In this document: piece by piece, positions 42,277 through 50,665 of the stretch | Numbering within the stretch: the first letter of the stretch is position 1 | Layout of the letters: every line of letters starts with the position of its first letter | Source of the DNA: Paenibacillus naphthalenovorans | GTDB lineage: Bacteria; Bacillota; Bacilli; Paenibacillales; NBRC-103111 | Assembly (NCBI RefSeq): GCF_900099895.1 | Contig: NZ_FNDY01000001.1 | Span: 124,001 to 188,000 of the forward strand | Direction of reading: 5' to 3' | Length of the DNA: 64,000 nt | The notes under the pieces: model-generated | Told to the model about the DNA's origin: nothing | The model's database searches: none | The model's input: only the letters and a program-made list of their open reading frames with translations | Made by a program: the position numbers and the translations under genes

Positions 42277-43011
42277 ATGCAAAGCAAATCCAAAGAACAA
42301 TTCGTTCACTCCGTATTTGAGAGCATCGCGCCCAAATACGACTTGATGAACGACATATTAAGCTTTCGCCGGCATAAAGCATGGAGAAGCTTTACCATGA
42401 AAAAGATGAATGTGCGGCCGGGAAGCACGGCGATTGACTTATGCTGCGGCACCTGTGACTGGACGATCAGTTTGGCGGAAGCAAGCGGGACGGGGGCAAT
42501 GGTCGGACTCGATTTCAGCCAAAATATGCTTGATGTGGGCCGGGAGAAAATCCAACGGCTGGGTCTGGACAAGCAGATCCGTCTTGTTCGCGGCAACGCG
42601 ATGGAACTTCCGTTTGAGGACAACACATTCGACTATGCGACCATCGGCTTTGCGCTTCGGAACGTGCCGGATCTGGTTAAGGTCATTGAAGAGATGCAGC
42701 GGGTGGTCAAGCCCGGAGGGCTGGTCGTTTCGCTGGAGCTTTCCAAACCGACTTGGCAGCCGTTCAAATCGATTTATTATTTTTATTTTCAAAAGATTTT
42801 GCCGCTGCTCGGAAAATTGATTGTAAAACGCTATGAGCAGTATAAATGGCTGCCGGAGTCCCTGGTTCACTTTCCGGATCATAAGCAGCTCGCAGAGATA
42901 TTCCGGACAACCGGTCTAACGGACGTTGAGGTTTATCCTCTTACCGGGGGCATTGCGGCCCTTCATATGGGCAAGAAGCCGCAAGCGGCAATCGGAGCTG
43001 GGGGAGAATAA
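42277..43011 (+). CDS. menG: Demethylmenaquinone methyltransferase (MenG/UbiE)
   Basis: A 244-residue SAM-dependent methyltransferase for the last step of menaquinone synthesis. Motifs: VFESIAPKYDLMNDILSFRRHKAWR, SAM motif I DLCCGTCDWTISLAEA, GLDFSQNMLDVGREK and YATIGFALRNVPD. Motif I reads GTCDW, where the family has GTGDW, a Gly-to-Cys change in the SAM loop that may matter. ATG 42277 follows TGAGGTGA. Longer in-frame starts lie inside hepS. Confidence 0.94.
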   Translation: MQSKSKEQFVHSVFESIAPKYDLMNDILSFRRHKAWRSFTMKKMNVRPGSTAIDLCCGTCDWTISLAEASGTGAMVGLDFSQNMLDVGREKIQRLGLDKQIRLVRGNAMELPFEDNTFDYATIGFALRNVPDLVKVIEEMQRVVKPGGLVVSLELSKPTWQPFKSIYYFYFQKILPLLGKLIVKRYEQYKWLPESLVHFPDHKQLAEIFRTTGLTDVEVYPLTGGIAALHMGKKPQAAIGAGGE

Positions 43012-43015
43012 CGAC

Positions 43016-43891
43016 ATGCTGTGGAGAAAGACCAAAATTTATATGGAAATGATCAAGATCGAGCATACGCTTTTCGCGCTTCCTTTCGCTTTCATGGGGG
43101 CGCTGCTTGGTTCTGTGGTCATGCTGGGCAAGCTTCCGACATGGGGGCAGATCGGTTGGATTCTGCTTGCGATGATCGGAGCCAGAAGCGCAGCGATGGG
43201 ACTCAACCGGGTGATCGACAAAGTGTTTGACGGCAAAAACCCGCGTACAGCGATGAGGGCGATTCCGGCCGGGCTTATTTCCTCGAAGGAAGCGGTTTTG
43301 TTTGTTCTCGTTTCATTTATTTTGCTGTTTTGGGCGGCTTCGCAATTGAGTCCTTTGGCTTTTAAGCTGCTTCCGGTTGCTGTTTTTTTTCTTGTTATTT
43401 ATTCTTATACGAAACGGTTCACTTGGGCATGCCACATTATATTGGGCATGACCGTTGCGCTTGCTCCTTTGGGCGGATGGGTGGCGGTAACCGGTGAAAT
43501 TACGCTGACGTCTTTGGTATTTTATGTGGCGATCGTATTTTGGCTGGCCGGTTTCGATGTGATTTATGCTTGCCAGGATGCCGAGTTCGACCGGGAGGAA
43601 GGGCTTCATTCTATTCCGAGCCGGTTCGGCATACCGAAAGCGCTCAAAATTGCACGCTGGTTTCATATCATCACTGCGGCAGGTTTCATCGGCCTGTTTT
43701 TTTTGACCGAATTGACGTGGGTGTATTTGGTCGGGGTATTGATTTCCTATGCCCTTTTGATGTACGAGCATCTGATCGTTAATCCGAAGGATATGACAAG
43801 GCTGAATACGGCGTTCTTTACAATGAACAGCACCTTGAGCATCGTTTTATTTGTATTTACGCTAATCGATTTGGTGGTGAATACGGGATGA
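43016..43891 (+). CDS. UbiA-family prenyltransferase (MqnP-like)
   Basis: A 291-residue polytopic prenyltransferase. Asp-rich motifs NRVIDKVFDGKNPRT and DVIYACQDAEFDREEG bind the Mg-diphosphate of the prenyl donor. It would attach the heptaprenyl chain made by HepS/HepT to the menaquinone precursor. With UbiX and MqnA next door it fits the futalosine (Mqn) menaquinone route better than the MenA step of the classic route, but that is inference. ATG 43016 follows GGGGGAG. Its stop overlaps the next start. Confidence 0.88.
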   Translation: MLWRKTKIYMEMIKIEHTLFALPFAFMGALLGSVVMLGKLPTWGQIGWILLAMIGARSAAMGLNRVIDKVFDGKNPRTAMRAIPAGLISSKEAVLFVLVSFILLFWAASQLSPLAFKLLPVAVFFLVIYSYTKRFTWACHIILGMTVALAPLGGWVAVTGEITLTSLVFYVAIVFWLAGFDVIYACQDAEFDREEGLHSIPSRFGIPKALKIARWFHIITAAGFIGLFFLTELTWVYLVGVLISYALLMYEHLIVNPKDMTRLNTAFFTMNSTLSIVLFVFTLIDLVVNTG

Positions 43892-44484
43892 GCAGACCTT
43901 GGGTAATCGGCATTACGGGCGCAAGCGGTGCAGCATACGGCGTCCGGTTATGCCGTTTTCTGCTGTCACGAGGCGAGCATTTGCATCTCGTGATTACGGA
44001 TGCCGGATGGCGGGTATTGAAAGAGGAGTTGGGCTGGGATGCGGGGCGCAGGCAGGAAAGCCTGAAGAAACATTTGGGCGGGTCTGCCGGTTCCTATGAA
44101 TACGTTCCTAACCAGGATATCGGCGCCAAGACGGCGAGCGGATCGTTCCTGACCAAAGGCATGGTGATTGTCCCCTGTTCGATGGGGACGCTATCCGGTA
44201 TTGCCAACGGCGCATCGGACAATCTGCTGGAGCGGACGGCCGATGTGATGCTGAAGGAAGGCCGCAAGTTGATTTTGGTGCCCAGGGAAACCCCCTTGCA
44301 TGCGATTCACCTGGAAAATATGCTGAAGCTGTCCCGGCTGGGCGTACGAATGATTCCGGCGATGCCGGCGTTCTATCAAGGTCCGCAAACAGTTGACGAC
44401 ATGATTGATTTTGTTGTAGGAAAAATATTGGACACGATGGAAATCGAACATCAATTGTATAAAAGATGGGGTATGCAGACATGA
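43888..44484 (+). CDS. UbiX-family flavin prenyltransferase
   Basis: A 198-residue flavoprotein of the UbiX/Pad1 type: IGITGASGAAYGVRLCRFLL at the N-terminus, LVITDAGWRVLKEE, the conserved VIVPCSMGTLSGIANG and LVPRETPLHAIHLENMLKLS. It makes prenylated FMN for UbiD-type decarboxylases. In the futalosine pathway it works with the UbiD-like MqnL; no ubiD/mqnL gene lies in this window. Start and stop overlap the neighbouring genes (ATGAG and ACATGA), indicating tight coupling. Confidence 0.92.
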   Translation: MSRPWVIGITGASGAAYGVRLCRFLLSRGEHLHLVITDAGWRVLKEELGWDAGRRQESLKKHLGGSAGSYEYVPNQDIGAKTASGSFLTKGMVIVPCSMGTLSGIANGASDNLLERTADVMLKEGRKLILVPRETPLHAIHLENMLKLSRLGVRMIPAMPAFYQGPQTVDDMIDFVVGKILDTMEIEHQLYKRWGMQT

Positions 44485-45344
44485 CAAAGAAACATCGGGC
44501 GATCCGTATCGGCCGCATTGACTTTACCAATGTATGGCCGCTCTTTTATTATTTCCCGTTCTCCTCTTTCGGCAGCGAGCTGGAGGTTATTCAGCAAGTT
44601 CCGACTCAGCTGAACCGTGCCATGGCAAAAGGGGAAATCGATATCGGTCCGATCTCCTCGTTTGCTTACGGGGAAAATTTCGAGAATTATATGCTGTTTC
44701 CCCATATGTCCGTCAGCGCATTCAGTCATGTAAATTCCATTTTGCTGTTTCACCGCAAGCCTTTGGAAGAACTCGGGAAAGCGACGATCGCGCTTCCTAC
44801 GACCTCGGCTACATCGGTGAACCTGCTCAAAATCATTTTGACCAAATTTTACGGGCTCGAACCGAATTACGTTTATGCGTTACCCGAATTGAGGCCGATG
44901 ATGAGAACGGCCGATGCCGCGCTGCTTATCGGAGATCATGCGATCCGCGCCAGTTGGGAAGACAGCGGGTATCTCGTTACCGATCTGGGGGCGGAATGGA
45001 CGAGATTAACCGGCCAATGGATGTCTTTTGCCGTTTGCACGATTCGGAGACAGACGGTAGAGCAGCAGCCTGAGCAGATCCGGCGCATCTTTGATGCTTT
45101 TATGGAAAGCAAACGCAAATCGCTGGCCGATTTGACAAGACTTGTGCAGGACGCGCAGGCGTTAATCGGGGGTACGGAAGCTTATTGGCGGCATTATTTT
45201 TCTACGCTCAGCTATGAGTTCGGCCCTAAGCAGCAGGAGGGACTTAAATTATATTATCGCTATGCGGCGGAGCTCGGTTTTTTGGATCGGGAGGTGTCGC
45301 TGAACATTTGGAATGACAATTCTGTAGTACGGGTGACGGAATGA
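44481..45344 (+). CDS. mqnA: Menaquinone biosynthesis enzyme MqnA-like (chorismate dehydratase family)
   Basis: A 287-residue periplasmic-binding-fold protein of the MqnA/MqnD family. It starts IRIGRIDFTNVWPLFYYF and contains NRAMAKGEIDIGPISSFAYGE, LPTTSATSVNLLKI, ALLIGDHAIRA and DLGAEWTRLTGQWMSFAVC. MqnA converts chorismate to 3-enolpyruvylbenzoate, the first step of the futalosine menaquinone pathway. mqnB/C/D/E are not in the window. ATG 44481 overlaps the ubiX stop; it also overlaps hepT by 4 bases. Confidence 0.88.
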   Translation: MTKKHRAIRIGRIDFTNVWPLFYYFPFSSFGSELEVIQQVPTQLNRAMAKGEIDIGPISSFAYGENFENYMLFPHMSVSAFSHVNSILLFHRKPLEELGKATIALPTTSATSVNLLKIILTKFYGLEPNYVYALPELRPMMRTADAALLIGDHAIRASWEDSGYLVTDLGAEWTRLTGQWMSFAVCTIRRQTVEQQPEQIRRIFDAFMESKRKSLADLTRLVQDAQALIGGTEAYWRHYFSTLSYEFGPKQQEGLKLYYRYAAELGFLDREVSLNIWNDNSVVRVTE

Positions 45345-46315
45345 GACTTTTGGATATCTATGCAAAATTTCAAAAAGATATCAGCTTTATCGAGAAGGAG
45401 CTGGAGCGAAGCATCGACGTGGAGCATCCGATCCTTCGCGAGGCTTCCTTACATCTGCTTAAGGCAGGGGGAAAGCGGATTCGTCCGGTATTTGTCCTGC
45501 TGGGAGCCAAGTTCGGAAATTACGATCTGGAGCGGGTCAAACATGTGGCGGTACCGCTGGAGCTGATTCATATGGCATCGCTTGTGCACGATGATGTGAT
45601 TGATGATGCCCAAACGAGACGGGGTCAACTGACGGTGCGCTCGAAGTGGGATAATCGTATTGCAATGTATACTGGGGATTACATTTTTGCCAAAGCCTTG
45701 ACGATTGTGACCCGGCTTTCCGAACCGTCCATTCATCAGATCATGTCCAAAGCTCTCGTGGAAATGAGTATCGGCGAAATGGAGCAAATCCGTATGTTCT
45801 TTCATACGGAACAAACGGTAAGGGATTATTTGCTCCGGATCAAACGAAAAACTGCGCTGCTTCTGGCCATCAGCTGCCAATTGGGGGCGATCGCGGCACA
45901 AGCATCAGAGAAAACGGCCAAGCAGCTTTTTAATTTTGGCTACAATGTCGGCATGGCTTTCCAGGTACGCGACGATTTGCTTGATATTTGCGGTACCGAA
46001 AAGGAAATCGGCAAGCCTCCCGGAAGCGATATCAAGCAGGGGAATATTACGATTCCGGTTATCTTTGCTCTGCAAAATCCCGCGCTTCGTCCGGTTCTGC
46101 TTCGTGAATTGGAAAGAATTGAAGCCTCCGACGGGCAAACCGACGTCACCGATTTTCTGAACATGATCCGCGCCAGTGAAGGCGTAACCCGTGCAGAGGC
46201 GATGGTATCTCACTACATTAACAAGGCCATTCGCTCCCTGGAAGGGTTGCCCGATATACAAGCCAAAAGAGACTTGATCAACATTGCGCATTTTGTGGGG
46301 AACCGTTCTTATTAG
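45341..46315 (+). CDS. hepT: Heptaprenyl diphosphate synthase component 2
   Basis: A 324-residue trans-prenyl synthase with both Asp-rich motifs: first HDDVIDDAQTRRG (residues about 83-95) and second VRDDLLDICGTEKEIGKPPG. It elongates farnesyl diphosphate with IPP to C35 together with HepS. Other conserved segments are GGKRIRPVFVLL and KALTIVTRLS. It is coupled to mqnA by overlap. The next gene position, ndk, is only a remnant. Confidence 0.95.
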   Translation: MRLLDIYAKFQKDISFIEKELERSIDVEHPILREASLHLLKAGGKRIRPVFVLLGAKFGNYDLERVKHVAVPLELIHMASLVHDDVIDDAQTRRGQLTVRSKWDNRIAMYTGDYIFAKALTIVTRLSEPSIHQIMSKALVEMSIGEMEQIRMFFHTEQTVRDYLLRIKRKTALLLAISCQLGAIAAQASEKTAKQLFNFGYNVGMAFQVRDDLLDICGTEKEIGKPPGSDIKQGNITIPVIFALQNPALRPVLLRELERIEASDGQTDVTDFLNMIRASEGVTRAEAMVSHYINKAIRSLEGLPDIQAKRDLINIAHFVGNRSY

Positions 46316-46334
46316 AGCATGAGGGGACAGGAAA

Positions 46335-46448
46335 ATGGAAAAATCGTTTGCCATGGTTAAGCCGGAGAGCGGCGAGCGGGAGATTGCCCATTTTTACAGG
46401 GCGGAAGCATTGCTTAGCTATAATCAATCAATACAAAAGAAGATTTGA
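46335..46448 (+). pseudogene. ndk: Nucleoside diphosphate kinase remnant (in-frame internal deletion)
   Basis: A 37-codon frame with a good GAGGGGACAGG ribosome site encodes MEKSFAMVKP, the exact Ndk N-terminus. It is fused in frame to ESGEREIAHFYRAEALLSYNQSI, the Ndk C-terminus (SAEREIALFF...SYNQ in homologs). About 110 codons, including the catalytic His of the NxxHGSD motif, are gone. The join AAGCCGGAGAGC suggests recombination across CCGGA, which probably occurred at both sites. It sits between hepT and cheR, exactly where ndk lies in B. subtilis. The short peptide could still be translated but cannot be a kinase. Confidence 0.88.
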
Positions 46449-46465
46449 CAGGACGGGATGGCGTC

Positions 46466-47245
46466 ATGGAGGATACGGATTTTCTGCTGTTTATCAAGAA
46501 GGTGAAGGACTATACGTCCATAGACCTGGCGCAGTATAAAGAAGCTCAGATGAAGCGGCGTCTTACCACGCTGCGGATGAAAAAAGGGTATTCCACCTTC
46601 GCGGCATTCTTTGATGCAATGAGCAAAGACAAGGCTTTATTCCATGAATTTTTGGACCGGATGACGATCAATGTATCCGAGTTTTGGCGCAACGCGAACC
46701 GGTGGGAGGTGCTCGAACAGCGCTTTTTGCCGGAGATGCTTCGCAAAACCGATAGGCTTAAATGCTGGAGCGCCGCTTGTTCCACCGGCGAGGAGCCTTA
46801 CACGCTGGCGATGATTCTCTCGGAGCTGGGGGCGCTTTCGAACAGTCAGTTGTTGGCCACCGATATCGACGAAGGCGCGCTGGATAAGGCGAAGAAGGGG
46901 ATCTACTCCGACCGCTCGGTGAAGGATGTGCCGAAAAAATATTTGCGCAAATATTATCGTCAGGACCAAATGACTTATCATATTGACGAATCGCTGAAAA
47001 AGGCGGTCCGTTTTCAAAAGCAAAATTTGCTTGTCGATACGTTCGATACACAGTTTGATTTGATTGTTTGCCGCAACGTGATGATTTATTTTACGGAAGA
47101 GGCGAAACATATGCTTTATCAGAAGTTTGCCCATGCTTTGAAGCCTGGCGGTCTTCTGTTTGTAGGCAGCACCGAGCAAATTTTCAGTCCGGGCCAGTAT
47201 GGATTGGAAACGGCGGATACGTTTTTTTACCGGAAGATGGCGTAA
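46466..47245 (+). CDS. cheR: Chemotaxis protein methyltransferase CheR
   Basis: A 259-residue SAM-dependent enzyme that methylates glutamates of chemoreceptors. N-terminal helical domain (YKEAQMKRRLTTLRMKKG), then the Rossmann domain with CWSAACSTGEEPYTLAMIL (SAM motif I), LLATDIDEGALDKAKKGIY and FDLIVCRNVMIYF. The start ATG 46466 is preferred; TTG 46445 would overlap the ndk remnant. Conserved gene order (hepT-ndk-cheR-aroF). It indicates a motile organism, in line with the PilZ brake gene. Confidence 0.94.
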   Translation: MEDTDFLLFIKKVKDYTSIDLAQYKEAQMKRRLTTLRMKKGYSTFAAFFDAMSKDKALFHEFLDRMTINVSEFWRNANRWEVLEQRFLPEMLRKTDRLKCWSAACSTGEEPYTLAMILSELGALSNSQLLATDIDEGALDKAKKGIYSDRSVKDVPKKYLRKYYRQDQMTYHIDESLKKAVRFQKQNLLVDTFDTQFDLIVCRNVMIYFTEEAKHMLYQKFAHALKPGGLLFVGSTEQIFSPGQYGLETADTFFYRKMA

Positions 47246-47333
47246 GTGAATAATCGCTTCCATGTTGTTCCATACTAAGAATAAATTGCTTTTGAAAGCT
47301 GTGCTTGCTTGCAAAGCATGCTGGAGGACACAC

Positions 47334-47504
47334 ATGGATAAACGAAAGGTCATTACTGCGTACCGCCGTGGATTTATTACGATGCAGGAATGCGCGCAAA
47401 TCCTGGGAATCGATTCGGTTCAAATTCTGGGATTGGTCGGCGAGCCCGAGCATAAGGACGGCTCTTCCGTACTTAATAAACAACCCGCAAACGGCTGGCG
47501 CTAA
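47334..47504 (+). CDS. Small helix-turn-helix-like protein
   Basis: A 56-residue protein with GGAGGA 5 bases before its ATG. KVITAYRRGFITMQECAQIL followed by GID resembles the helix-turn-helix start of sigma-like or MerR-like proteins but is too short to assign. A long polar tail follows. It lies between cheR and aroF and ends just before a terminator. Function unknown. Confidence 0.6.
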   Translation: MDKRKVITAYRRGFITMQECAQILGIDSVQILGLVGEPEHKDGSSVLNKQPANGWR

Positions 47505-47518
47505 ACCAGCCGAATCAA

Positions 47519-47573
47519 GAAAGAGGCGCTGTCTGACTGGCATCATGCCAAAGGACGGCGTTTCTTTTTTTGT
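47519..47573 (+). terminator. Terminator before the aroF promoter
   Basis: Stem CGCTGTC/GACGGCG with inner TGGC/GCCA, AAG/CTT pairs outside, then seven T. It separates cheR and the small gene from the aro operon. Confidence 0.75.
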
Positions 47574-47584
47574 GGGGGCGTTTC

Positions 47585-47613
47585 TTGTCAAAGGCAGACA
47601 CCTATACTATAAT
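47585..47613 (+). promoter_or_regulatory. SigA promoter of the aroF operon
   Basis: TTGTCA (47585-47590), a 17-base spacer, consensus TATAAT (47608-47613). The leader of about 85 bases contains a small GC-rich inverted repeat (AGCGC ... GCGCGCT). Confidence 0.8.
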
Positions 47614-47704
47614 TAGCACAGGAATGGAGTACATAAAAGCGCTAAAGCGACTAAGCGCGCTGAGGCTTATGCTTTCATGGGATAGGATGAAAGGGGACTA
47701 ATAA

Positions 47705-48868
47705 GTGAGATATTTAACAGCAGGAGAGACGCACGGGCCGCAGCTGACGGCGATTATCGAAGGTTTCCCAAGCAATGTGTCCATTGATTTCGAGGCGGTC
47801 AATCATCAGCTTGCCCGACGGCAAAAAGGCTACGGCCGCGGGCGCAGAATGCAAATCGAAAAAGACACCGCATCTATTGTCGGGGGCGTTCGCCATGGCA
47901 AAACGACCGGAGCTCCGATTGCGCTGGTCGTAGAGAACAACGATTGGAAGCACTGGACATCTGTCATGAACATCGAGCCGATCGAAGGCTCGGATGAAAC
48001 CAAACGGCGGGTCAACCGTCCGCGTCCCGGACATGCCGATCTGAATGGCGGTTTGAAATACAATCAGCGCGATCTGCGCAATATTTTGGAGCGCTCCAGC
48101 GCCAGAGAGACGACGATGCGCGTGGCTATCGGCGGCATAGCCAGAGAGCTGTTGAAGGAATTCGGCATCAAAGTGGCCGGTCAAGTGATCCGTATCGGCG
48201 ATGTCGAGGTGCAGCGCCAAGACATGCCGATTGACGACCTGATCCGGATCACCGAGGAATCTCCGGTGCGTGTGACGGATAAAGAAGCGGAAGCCCGGAT
48301 GATTGCGGCCATCGATGCGGCAAAAGAAGACGGGGATACGCTTGGCGGTATTGTAGAATGCATTATCGAAGGCGTTCCGGTCGGTCTCGGCAGCCATGTC
48401 CAATGGGACCGCAAGCTGGACGGACGGATCGCGCAGGCGGTGCTGTCGATTCAAGCGTTCAAAGGCGTCGAATTCGGGATCGGCTTCGAAGCGGCGAAGC
48501 GCAGAGGCTCCCTGGTTCATGATGAAATCATGTACAGCGAAGCGCGCGGCTTCTGCCGGGCCAGTAACCGTGCCGGCGGTTTTGAAGGCGGGATGACGAC
48601 AGGGGAGCCGATTGTCGTGCGCGGAGTGATGAAACCGATCTCGACGCTGTACAAGGCGCTGCAAAGCGTCGATATCGATACGAAAGAATCGTTTACCGCA
48701 CAGGTAGAACGCTCCGACACCTGCGCCGTGCCTGCGGCGAGCGTCATCATGGAGAATGTGATCGCTTGGGAAGTCGCCAGAGCGTTTATGGAGAAGTTCG
48801 GCGGCGATTCCATCGAAGAAATCCGCAGGAACTATGAAAGCTATTTGGAACAAACGAAAAGCTATTAA
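47705..48868 (+). CDS. aroF: Chorismate synthase
   Basis: A 387-residue FMN-dependent chorismate synthase (aroF in B. subtilis naming, aroC elsewhere). Motifs: [67 protein letters not shown] and [15 protein letters not shown]. It makes chorismate from EPSP, the branch point for Trp, Tyr/Phe and (through MqnA) menaquinone. GTG start behind AAAGGGGA. First gene of the aromatic supra-operon. Confidence 0.97.
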   Translation: MRYLTAGETHGPQLTAIIEGFPSNVSIDFEAVNHQLARRQKGYGRGRRMQIEKDTASIVGGVRHGKTTGAPIALVVENNDWKHWTSVMNIEPIEGSDETKRRVNRPRPGHADLNGGLKYNQRDLRNILERSSARETTMRVAIGGIARELLKEFGIKVAGQVIRIGDVEVQRQDMPIDDLIRITEESPVRVTDKEAEARMIAAIDAAKEDGDTLGGIVECIIEGVPVGLGSHVQWDRKLDGRIAQAVLSIQAFKGVEFGIGFEAAKRRGSLVHDEIMYSEARGFCRASNRAGGFEGGMTTGEPIVVRGVMKPISTLYKALQSVDIDTKESFTAQVERSDTCAVPAASVIMENVIAWEVARAFMEKFGGDSIEEIRRNYESYLEQTKSY

Positions 48869-48883
48869 TCGGGAGAACCGGAT

Positions 48884-49981
48884 ATGATAAAAGAGCTTAC
48901 GGTTGATTTGGGAGCACGATCCTACCCGATCTATATCGGTGAAGGGATTTTGGAGAATATTGACTCGTATTTCGAAAAGCATGGAATAAGCAAACGCTCC
49001 GCGCTGCTGATCGTAACGGATGAGCATGTGGCGAAGAAGCATCTGGAGCCCGTCATCCGGAAGCTGGAACGGGCCGGGTTCAAGACGGCTTCGCACATTG
49101 TAGCTTCCGGGGAGAAATCGAAGTCGCTAGCGGTACTGGAGGAGGTGATTACCTCCTGTCTCAAAGCAGGGCTTGACCGGAATTCATCGGTGATTGCGCT
49201 GGGCGGCGGCGTGGTCGGCGATTTGGCCGGTTTTGCGGCGGCGAGCTATATGCGGGGAATCCGCTTCATCCAAATTCCGACGACGATTTTGGCGCATGAC
49301 AGCAGCGTAGGCGGAAAAGTGGCGGTCAATCATCCTTTGGCGAAAAACATCATCGGCGCATTCCATCAGCCGGAAATGGTTTTGTACGATACGGCTACAC
49401 TGCGTACACTGCCGGATAGGGATGTGCGTGCGGGCTTATCCGAAATGATCAAGCACGGTCTAATCTGGGATGCGGAGTTTACGTCCTGGTGCGAGGACAA
49501 TGCGGAAAAGCTGATCGGTTTGGACCCGGAGGCGCTGCAATATGGTTTGTACAAGGGCTGCAGCGTGAAGGCGGCCGTCGTATCGCAGGATGAGCGCGAG
49601 AATGATCTGAGAGCGATCCTCAATCTGGGACACACGATCGGACACGCGTTGGAGGCGGTTGCAGGTTATAACGAGCTTCTGCACGGCGAGGCGATCTCGA
49701 TTGGCATGGTGGGCGCGGCGAAGCTGTCCGTCCGATTGGGCAACCCGGAGCATATTTATACGACGACGAAGCGGATTTTCAAGAAATTCGGTCTGCCGGT
49801 TGCCGTGCCTGCGCATATGGATACGGATGAAATCATGAAGGCCATGATGTATGACAAGAAGTTCAAGGAAGGCAAGATGGTCTTCATCGTTCCTACGGAC
49901 ATCGGCAAGGTGGAGATCAATAAAAATGTATCCGCGGAATGGGTCAGAGACATCGTGGATCAGTTGAAACAGGAGGACTGA
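48884..49981 (+). CDS. aroB: 3-dehydroquinate synthase
   Basis: A 365-residue NAD- and metal-dependent enzyme forming dehydroquinate from DAHP. Motifs: GGGVVGDLAGFAAASYMRG, QIPTTILAHDSSVGGKVAVN, the metal-site NLGHTIGHALEAVAGY and LHGEAISIGM. Length is normal. It follows aroF by 15 bases. Confidence 0.97.
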   Translation: MIKELTVDLGARSYPIYIGEGILENIDSYFEKHGISKRSALLIVTDEHVAKKHLEPVIRKLERAGFKTASHIVASGEKSKSLAVLEEVITSCLKAGLDRNSSVIALGGGVVGDLAGFAAASYMRGIRFIQIPTTILAHDSSVGGKVAVNHPLAKNIIGAFHQPEMVLYDTATLRTLPDRDVRAGLSEMIKHGLIWDAEFTSWCEDNAEKLIGLDPEALQYGLYKGCSVKAAVVSQDERENDLRAILNLGHTIGHALEAVAGYNELLHGEAISIGMVGAAKLSVRLGNPEHIYTTTKRIFKKFGLPVAVPAHMDTDEIMKAMMYDKKFKEGKMVFIVPTDIGKVEINKNVSAEWVRDIVDQLKQED

Positions 49982-49984
49982 CTT

Positions 49985-50362
49985 ATGTTTGTACGGGGAA
50001 TACGCGGGGCAACAACAGTAGAAAATAATGATGAGAACGAAATTTTATCGGCTACAACGGAGCTTTTGAACGAGATTATTGCGGAAAACGGAATCATTCC
50101 TGAAGAGATTGCTCACGTGTTTGTCACGGTAACTCAAGATTTAACGGCGACGTTTCCGGCAAAGGCCATCAGGCAGATGGAAGGCTGGGAGTTAGTCCCG
50201 CTCATGTGCTCGCTGGAAATTCCGGTGGAAGGCAGCCTACCCAAATGCGTCCGGCTGATGGTGACGGTCAATACGGAGAAGAGCCAGGCGGAGATCAAGC
50301 ATGTATTTCAGAGGGAGGCCAAAAGGCTCCGTCCCGATTTGTCCAAATTGACAAACGCATAA
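49985..50362 (+). CDS. aroH: Chorismate mutase AroH
   Basis: A 125-residue monofunctional AroH-type chorismate mutase: MFVRGIRGATTVENNDENEI, VFVTVTQDLTATFPAKAIRQ, LMCSLEIPVEGSLPKCVRLM. It converts chorismate to prephenate for Tyr and Phe. Strong CAGGAGG precedes the ATG. Last gene before the trp attenuator. Confidence 0.95.
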   Translation: MFVRGIRGATTVENNDENEILSATTELLNEIIAENGIIPEEIAHVFVTVTQDLTATFPAKAIRQMEGWELVPLMCSLEIPVEGSLPKCVRLMVTVNTEKSQAEIKHVFQREAKRLRPDLSKLTNA

Positions 50363-50410
50363 CAGAGGTAGTATAGTTGGTATTAACGTAAAAGGTGTAA
50401 GTATTGGTTT

Positions 50411-50459
50411 GAGAGCAGAGTAGAGATCAGTTGAGTTCAGTTGAGATGAGATGAGTGAG
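50411..50459 (+). promoter_or_regulatory. TRAP-binding site in the trpE leader
   Basis: Ten NAG triplets at near-constant 5-base intervals: GAG at 50413, 50418, 50423, 50433, 50443, 50448 and 50453, CAG at 50428 and 50438, and a last GAG at 50457 (4-base step). Nine triplets keep the 5-base register. TRAP recognises (G/U)AG triplets spaced by 2-3 bases. The two CAG positions are weaker sites. The segment GAGTAGAG (50418-50425) within the site is complementary to the terminator 5' arm. Confidence 0.88.
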
Positions 50460-50590
50460 CGTTTCGCTCGAAGAGAGAATATGCGTTTTTGCGGCACGGT
50501 TTTAAAGGGGGAGCCATGGTTTCTTCGTGTTTTTTAGTGCTGCTGAAAAGCTGTTTACTTTGGGCTTGACCGATCATCGGCTGAATGACC

Positions 50591-50619
50591 GCCTCTACTC
50601 CATGTAGAGGCTTTTTTGT
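50591..50619 (+). terminator. trp operon attenuator terminator
   Basis: Perfect stem GCCTCTAC/GTAGAGGC with loop TCCAT, followed by six T. CTCTACTC (50593-50600) is exactly complementary to GAGTAGAG in the TRAP site, about 170 bases upstream. With no TRAP bound, a long-range antiterminator could form. With TRAP-Trp bound, the terminator is free. Confidence 0.9.
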
Positions 50620-50665
50620 TTTTTAGAGCAGATGCAAGTCTCAGGTGAGAAGAGGAGAGATGGAT

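Noticed and set aside
47714..49096. 460-codon minus-strand frame
   Set aside because: Antisense shadow of aroF and aroB.
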